64,000 nucleotides of DNA, taken from positions 124,001 to 188,000 of the forward strand of contig NC_071330.1 in NCBI RefSeq assembly GCF_010183535.1, given 5' to 3'. The position numbers were made by a program, and so were the translations under genes. The notes below the pieces were generated by a model. The model did no database searches and had not been told where the DNA came from. It saw nothing but the letters and a program-made list of their open reading frames with translations. How positions within the stretch are numbered: position 1 is the stretch's first letter; each line of letters begins with the position of its first letter. The DNA is from Caenorhabditis remanei. Lineage: Eukaryota; Nematoda; Chromadorea; Rhabditida; Rhabditidae. Below, one piece after another: positions 58,966-64,000 of this stretch.

Positions 58966-60783
58966 ATGGCACTTCTCCCGAAGATGCTCGTCATCCTTCT
59001 TATTCTCGTCGTTCTCAAAGAGACTGCTGCCGTGCGTGGCGCTCTTTTCCGCTCCGGACGAGCTGTTCCGTTTGAGCGTGTTCCTGGACAACAGGTGAGT
59101 TGTGGGGCATGGAGTCGTTGGGATAGGTTTAGTTGGGAAGTTTAGGTAGAAATTGGGATTTATGACGGTCGGAATAATGTAGAGTTGTGTTTCAATATTT
59201 AGCAGACTTGTGAAATTTGAGGTCGGCCCGGACTTGACTTTTTGAACTAATTTCGCTACAAATTTTTCTGCAAAAAAATATGTAGTTCTAGATCCCTTGA
59301 CATCGCTCCTACTCCTCAAAGTCTCTAAAAAATGTGGTTAAACAGTGTTTCCCCCTATTTAGAACCGGCCGGATCAAAACTGGTACAAACTAGAACCATC
59401 TTAAATCATCAGAAATGGAAGTGGTCTGGTTTAGCTTCTAGGCTTCAGGCTCTAGGGCTCCAAGCTCATACCACTCCCAGAGTTCTCCCCACCACATACA
59501 GTAATAGCCATAATTCTACCAAGTTGGGCCGCTTTCAGTCAAAAATGACCATCTTCGAGTGAGTGCCATGGTACCACTAAGTAAAATTTTTATGGATCGT
59601 ACAGTTCAAAAACAGAGCTTCATTTTTGTAGTTGACAATTTTTTGTACGGACACTCCCTAGCAAGTTACGTATCGTCAATGTAATTTCACTCTTAAATCG
59701 ACCAACTTTAGTGCAAAATTATGATGTGGTCTTAAAATTATCATAACTCTCTGTGAAGTTTCCGTACAAAAGAATTGTCAACTACAAAAATGAAGCACTG
59801 TCTTTGTTCTGTATGATCCATATGAATGTTTCATGTTGAGACAATTATTGATACCGTAACCACTCTCAAAATTGGACATTTTCTACTGAAAAAGGCAAAA
59901 GTTGTTAGAATTATGGTCATTAAGTTCTGATTTGCATCAGTTCTAGTTCGAGCGGTTCTTATCCGTAATAGTACCGATTCTGATTCGTGGGAGCACCGGA
60001 TTAGAATTTCTACAAAACAAAAGGTTTTTGGTTTTTTTTTTGAATTCTTCTTGCGTTTAGAACTTTCTCTCAAAGCAATATTTTTTCCTCATCCCCTTAG
60101 CCTAATCAAGAAAAACTTATTTACCACCGGATGTCTCTTTCTATAACATTGATATTTTAAAAGGACGATATATTTTCGACCGATTGATAATTTAACAATG
60201 ATAAATCAAATGGGAATAGAAAAGAGGGGGAGGGTGTAATCTTGATTATGCTGAGGGGTCGGGTTCTAGCCTAAAATAGATATTTGTGATCTTTGAGGTT
60301 CTGGCCTGCAAAAAATGACAAAAAAGCACATTTTTACTTTTACTACGTTCTAGGTGGCCTTTAGAAAGTTTTTCCTATAACATTTTTTGAATTTTCCCTA
60401 GAAAACCGCGCCAGTATGTCGAGAAGTGGAGCTCTACGTCCCATGCCTCTTCACATACAACCGTAACTGTGTCATCGACAAAATCTGTGTTCACGAGTCC
60501 CCGGTGGCCACTCAGACCACCCCAATTTCTTTAACAACCACCCCGAATTCGAAACGAGAAGGTCATCGCGACTCGTTGAGCTTGTTCGGCCCGCCTAGAG
60601 GAAATGTGAGCGTTTTTAGCCAATTAAATAGAATTTTTGACCAGTTTTCAGGACTTTTTGCGCTTCGGAAGAGCCGGCATGGCTTCTGGAGCCGGTGGCA
60701 CATCGGACGCAAATGGGGCACAAGATGAGATGAAAGCGTCGTTTCTGAGAATCAACGGAGAACCGGAGATCATTTTCCAATAA
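58966..60783 (+). CDS. Small secreted precursor with RFamide-type processing site
   Basis: Three exons (58966-59094, 60402-60605, 60652-60783), all phase 0, give 154 aa. The signal peptide covers about residues 1-22 (MLVILLILVVLKETAA core). Next come GALFRSGRAVPFERVPGQQ, then four cysteines (C49, C58, C66, C72) suggesting two disulfides. A dibasic KR lies at 94-95, and RFG-R at 115-118 within GNDFLRFGRAG. The stretch 96-116 could be released as a C-terminally amidated peptide ending FLRF-NH2, the ending typical of FMRFamide-like peptides. I do not recognise the gene among known flp or nlp precursors, and a single unrepeated site with a cysteine module is unusual. It may instead be another secreted protein with a chance RFGR. 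AATAAA at 60904-60909. Confidence 0.7.
59222..59240. repeat. Short piece of the CGGCCCGG family
   Basis: GACTTGTGAAATTTGAGG precedes GTCGGCCCGGACTTGAC, an end-like match to the copy at 19940. It lies in intron 1 of the small secreted precursor. Confidence 0.35.
59568..59850. repeat. GTAGTTGACAA palindromic repeat, copy 4
   Basis: Left: TTTTTATGGATCGTACAGTT, TTTTTGTAGTTGACAATTTT, TACGGACACTCCCTAGC. Right: CATAACTCTCTGTGAAGTTT, AATTGTCAACTACAAAAATG, CTGTATGATCCATATGAA. It lies inside intron 1 of the small secreted precursor. Confidence 0.7.
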
Positions 60784-61155
60784 CTCTTTTAATCAATGTT
60801 GCTGCTTTTATTCTTTATTTTTCTTATTCTGATGGATCGCCGAAATTAACTGACAATATACTAATTTACACTTGTTTAAGGGGAACATGTGTGTGTTAAA
60901 ATGAATAAATTCATTACTTGTTAAATCTGAAAATTGCCTGAAATTTAGTGAAACACGAGAATTAGAAAATACCAATTTATTGGATTCATCAAATATGATG
61001 TATGTCAGAACAGAAAGAAACTTTTTCGATTCAGAGTAAAACTTGAGTGATGAGATAACCGTAATCAGGAGAATTATTAATAGGGTGCACCCAATCTGGG
61101 CACAGTTTCAGATTTACAGAAGATTCGAGAAGAAGAAGACGTAGGCCGCCGTCGA

Positions 61156-63417
61156 CTAGAACAACGAACGAGTGAGTTGGAAGACCTTCTGTTGGATGAT
61201 GTCGGTTCTTGGCGATGACCATCTTTCGATTGCTTCGAATTCACGACGTCTTTTCACCAATTGCAAGAAGACGGTCAACGATCCGTCGACATTTGGATAG
61301 TGGGTACGGCAAGAGAAGAGGCTGGAAAAACATTTTTCAAAAAAGGTCGGGTTTATGATGGCGCGGGGGGAGGGAGAAGTGTGCCTTGATAGCTCAGTTG
61401 GGAGAGCGATAGACTGAAGATCTAAAGGTCACCAGTTCGATCCTGGTTCAGGGCAATTTGCTTTTTTCCTTTTTGATATTAGTTTTTCAAAATATTGTTC
61501 GCCGTTCTAGTGTAAGGAATCGAATACTCACCAAATTCCGTCATATGAGAGTCCTTCATGAATAATCTCATGAACAGTATCAAATTCAGCTTCGGTGCGA
61601 TTCAAAAGATCCGGAGCCAAAATGATGTCGTACTTCTTTCCGCCCAAAAACTTTCTCAACTCCTCCATTGTTCCACACGACAATTTGGTCTTGTTCAATG
61701 GGATATTGTTTCTTTTGAGTGTTGGTTTACAGTACAACTCAAGACTTGTCTTGTCGATGGTGTGCATTGCGATCTTATCAGCTCCGGCTTCAAATGCGTA
61801 GACAGATGGGAGTCCGGTGACGAATCCGATTTCGAGAACTGACTTTCCATCGAAGAAGTCGGTCTCCATCTCGACATTGACAATGTTGTCGATGGTGTGG
61901 CAGATGGTGTTGACACCCTCCCAGTCGTCGTGGTGGTCTGGAATTGTCAAAATATTTTTTTGAACTTTAAATTCACAGAAAGATGGAAATGCTAGAGTAT
62001 TGTGAAAAACTATCCAAGTCAACACTCGCCGCTGCGACAGGGAAAGTCCGCGTTTCTCCTCACTCTTGTCATTGCCCCCCCGCACCCCTCTCTCTCGTCC
62101 GCCTCAATACACAGGTGAACCGCTGGGGAACACATATGGAACCGCGCGGTGGCGAATATGCGGCTAAAAAGAATGAGGGTTGGGCCTTATATGTGTCCAT
62201 ATGGATCCCCGCGCGGTCGGCCGAGAAAGTGGAGCGCATATGGAACGTATATGGATAGCATAATCAGCATTAATTCTACCAACCGTATTTGGTTGATTAT
62301 TCTGTATGAAACACTAGAAAGGTCTAATTAATTGTTGTGAATGTTATCATGTTGTTTAACTTTTCTTTTTTCCAACTTGTTCACTTTCCATTTCTCGGAC
62401 TTGTATATTTTCTCCTTTTTCTCGAAGTTCTTTCCTTTTTTAAACAGATAATGGCAATACTTTAAAAATTGAAAATCACCCACGATATTTCATATAAAAA
62501 TCTTAGATTAGCTTTGCGGTTATAAACAATCATTTATGCTCAAGCTTTTCTTTGAACTCTGAAAAAAGATACCCGTCGATGAAATTCGAAGTCCGGTATT
62601 ATGACTTTACTTCGGTATGACAAATACTTACCTTCTTACCTTTAAATCTACCTGAAAAATATGATTTCTTATCATACCAAAGTAAAGAAAAACACAAGAC
62701 TCGAATTTCTCGACAAAAAGCTAAAATTCAAGTTTATTGAGAAAATAACAACTTTTGTATTGAAAAAATAAGTTTCCGTAAGTTTAAACAGCTTTATTTT
62801 TATTTTTGAAGTTTGCCATTATCTGTTTTGTGCAAAAAGAATGAAGAAAATAGGTGAAAAACTTCGAGAAACGGAGAAAATGGGCCCGGACTTATAGAAA
62901 AAAATGTCGCGTCGATTTACGGTAAACAACACGCCCACGTGTAATTCCGGAGTGTCGTTTCGGCGGCCGGCCGCCACCCTCAAATATGGACCATATGTGG
63001 AACGTATATGGGAGCCAAATGGGTGCACGCGCGGCCAGTACACAGAAAAGACGACCGCACATATGCGGCACACGCGCGATCCACTTTTCATTTAGGGACA
63101 CATATAGGATCCTATTCTGGCACTTCCACATATAGGATTCTCAGCGGTTCACCTGTGTAGCTCAGTTGGGAGAGCGTTAGACTGAAGATCTAAAGGTCAC
63201 CAGTTCGATCCTGGTTTGGGGCAATTCTTTTTTTGCTTTTTTTATTTCGCTCACCTTGATGACTATTTTTCTTCAGCGTATACTGCAATTCATCGGCAAC
63301 ATGAGTTTTCGGGTTGGAGTTCAAAGTTGCCACATACTTGATGCATCTTCCAGAGTCCAAACTGAGTTCACAGTTGATTGGGGCGACTGAGGCGATAGTT
63401 GGGATGGTGAGGACCAT
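61156..63417 (-). CDS. Class I methyltransferase-fold protein, METTL18-like
   Basis: Three minus-strand exons (63417-63255, 61937-61532, 61321-61156) give 244 aa with closed phases. The centre has a SAM-methyltransferase layout: GKSVLEIGFVTGLPSVYAF (motif I at about 85-103), a GADKIAMHTIDKTSLELY strand, KYDIILAPDLLNR (motif IV position) and a C-terminal NVDGSLTVFLQLVKRRREFE segment. The LEIG-x-x-TGLP form and the following AFEAGA recall the methyltransferase-16/METTL18 family (protein histidine methylation). The usual second glycine (GCGTG) is replaced by FVTG, so SAM binding may be weakened. It is smaller than METTL18. Both introns carry tRNA-Phe loci on the opposite strand, one of them split by a mobile element. 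The poly(A) signal (60976-60981) faces that of the convergent neighbour about 70 bp away. Confidence 0.82.
61383..61455 (+). tRNA. tRNA-Phe (anticodon GAA), intronic
   Basis: 73 nt identical to the copy at 57747-57819 except GCGATAGA for GCGTTAGA. That change turns the first anticodon-stem pair into an A-A mismatch; all other stems pair. It lies in intron 2 of the methyltransferase-like gene, opposite strand. It ends ...GGGCA and is followed by ATTTGCTTTTTT, whose T-run is a terminator. Confidence 0.92.
62101..63223 (+). pseudogene. tRNA-Phe (GAA) split by a transposable element
   Basis: The first nine bases of a tRNA-Phe (GCCTCAATA, 62101-62109) are followed by a 1048-bp insertion. TA is then repeated (63158-63159) and the rest of the tRNA runs from GCTCAGTTGGGAGAGCG (63160) to GGGGCA (63223). 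Counting TA once gives 9 + 64 = 73 nt, the exact family length. The acceptor GCCTCAA pairs perfectly with TTGGGGC across the insertion, and the anticodon and T-arms are intact. The insertion splits the A-box, so this copy should not be transcribed as a normal tRNA. It lies in intron 1 of the methyltransferase-like gene. Confidence 0.9.
62110..63157. mobile_element. 1048-bp TIR element with TA target duplication
   Basis: Termini CACAGGTGAACCGCTG (62110-62125) and CAGCGGTTCACCTGTG (63142-63157) are exact inverted repeats flanked by TA on both sides. Subterminal regions are GC-richer and packed with ATATGG/CCATAT-type words on both ends (62130-62260 and 62980-63140), including AACGTATATGG on each side. 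The interior is AT-rich with no long frame or transposase motif, so it is a non-autonomous DNA transposon. TA duplication is the habit of Tc1/mariner and some related superfamilies. The ends match those of the small element at 2-215. Confidence 0.88.
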
Positions 63418-64000
63418 TTTGAAAGCAAGGGAATCTAGAAAGAAATGGTTCTTTGTAGGGGTTGAAGGTAATAGTAAACACGAGTGGCAAAAAATGCGTA
63501 AAAAAGAAGATAAGATACGAGGTGGCATGCGAGAATATAAAAACAGGCGGTCCAATCAGTTGGATCTTGGTCTAATGACGTGTACATACTATTCAAATTG
63601 AGTTCACAAAATGCAGCTAACACCCCGTTCGAATATTGGAATAGATAGAGAGAGTGTATCGCTTTTAAAGATTCCCGCAAAACGGGGTGGAGCCTAGAGA
63701 GAAGTCACGTGTAGGGAGGAAGCTGTAAACAATAGATAAAAGAAGAGTGCAACACGGAGAGATCAGAGAAGCCACAAAAATGCGAATAGATGTTTAGAAA
63801 GAATTTTTTGAAGGGGGGGGGGATACTGTAGCTGAGAGAGACTAAAGTATATTGGTCTGAGAGCTAAGAGTCCAGAGACCCTTATGGTGGCTCCATGAAG
63901 AAAAAGCAAATAGAACGAGTCCCTTTAATACTCCCAACCCCTTTCGCCTAGACTCCGCCCCACTGTCTTCGCTAGATGAGGGCCGGAAATGAAGAGACGT
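63418..64000. other. Upstream flank of the methyltransferase-like gene
   Basis: Probable promoter region. It contains a G-run (63814-63822) and purine-rich DNA. No gene is supported up to the window edge. Confidence 0.45.

Noticed and set aside
58759..59319. 186-codon minus-strand frame
   Set aside because: It is antisense to the signal-peptide exon of the small secreted precursor and has no domain or splice support.
1..64000. CRISPR arrays, bacterial operons or prophage
   Set aside because: No regularly spaced direct repeats and no prokaryotic gene layout; introns, tRNAs and protein families are those of a nematode nucleus.

Overview
The window looks like nuclear DNA of a Caenorhabditis-type nematode. 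It is AT-rich, with short introns ending in TTTTCAG, trans-splice-like acceptors before start codons, nematode-expanded gene families, and an 18S rRNA fragment whose 5' sequence reads like Caenorhabditis. The species cannot be named from this. One assembly gap (100 N) lies at 54117-54216. Gene models were built by hand from splice sites and reading frame; each gene said to have closed phases has an exon sum divisible by three and in-frame joins.

Layout. 1-350: small element with CACAGGTGAA ends, then tRNA-like repeats. 598-5438: decayed Helitron whose HUH/two-tyrosine Rep core is intact but whose Pif1-type helicase is broken and partly duplicated. 5.6-9.1 kb: inverted repeats and an orphan RG-rich exon. 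9197-10493 (+): REEP5/YOP1-like ER-shaping protein. 11472-14222 (-): C2H2 zinc-finger regulator with a coiled coil. 19270-21344 (-): peptide-type 7TM receptor. 21.3-33.7 kb: no gene seen. 33672-37381 (-): Cys-loop ligand-gated ion channel. 42439-45437 (+): unrecognised multi-pass membrane protein. 47202-48829 (+): class I fructose-bisphosphate aldolase. 49.43-50.54 kb: displaced rDNA piece (spacer plus the first ~410 nt of 18S). 51244-53592 (+): tandem pair of BTB-domain genes. 54492-55159 (-): small secreted protein. 55.6-56.5 kb: large fold-back carrying tRNA-like sequence in both arms. 56761-58358 (-): ZFAND4-like protein (ubiquitin-like plus AN1 finger). 58966-60783 (+): small secreted precursor with an RFamide-type site. 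61156-63417 (-): methyltransferase-fold protein.

The genes do not form one pathway. The receptor, the ion channel and the possible neuropeptide precursor suggest neuronal signalling, but they are far apart and no partnership is implied. tRNA genes cluster in the last 8 kb: tRNA-Phe(GAA) inside a ZFAND4-like intron, tRNA-Pro(CGG) just upstream of that gene, and two more tRNA-Phe loci inside introns of the methyltransferase-like gene.

The most striking observation is that one of these tRNA-Phe genes is split by a 1048-bp terminal-inverted-repeat element flanked by TA duplications. Removing the element and one TA leaves exactly 73 nt with a fully paired acceptor stem. The same terminal sequence occurs at the left edge of the window. 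Two other dispersed repeat families recur through introns and intergenic DNA.
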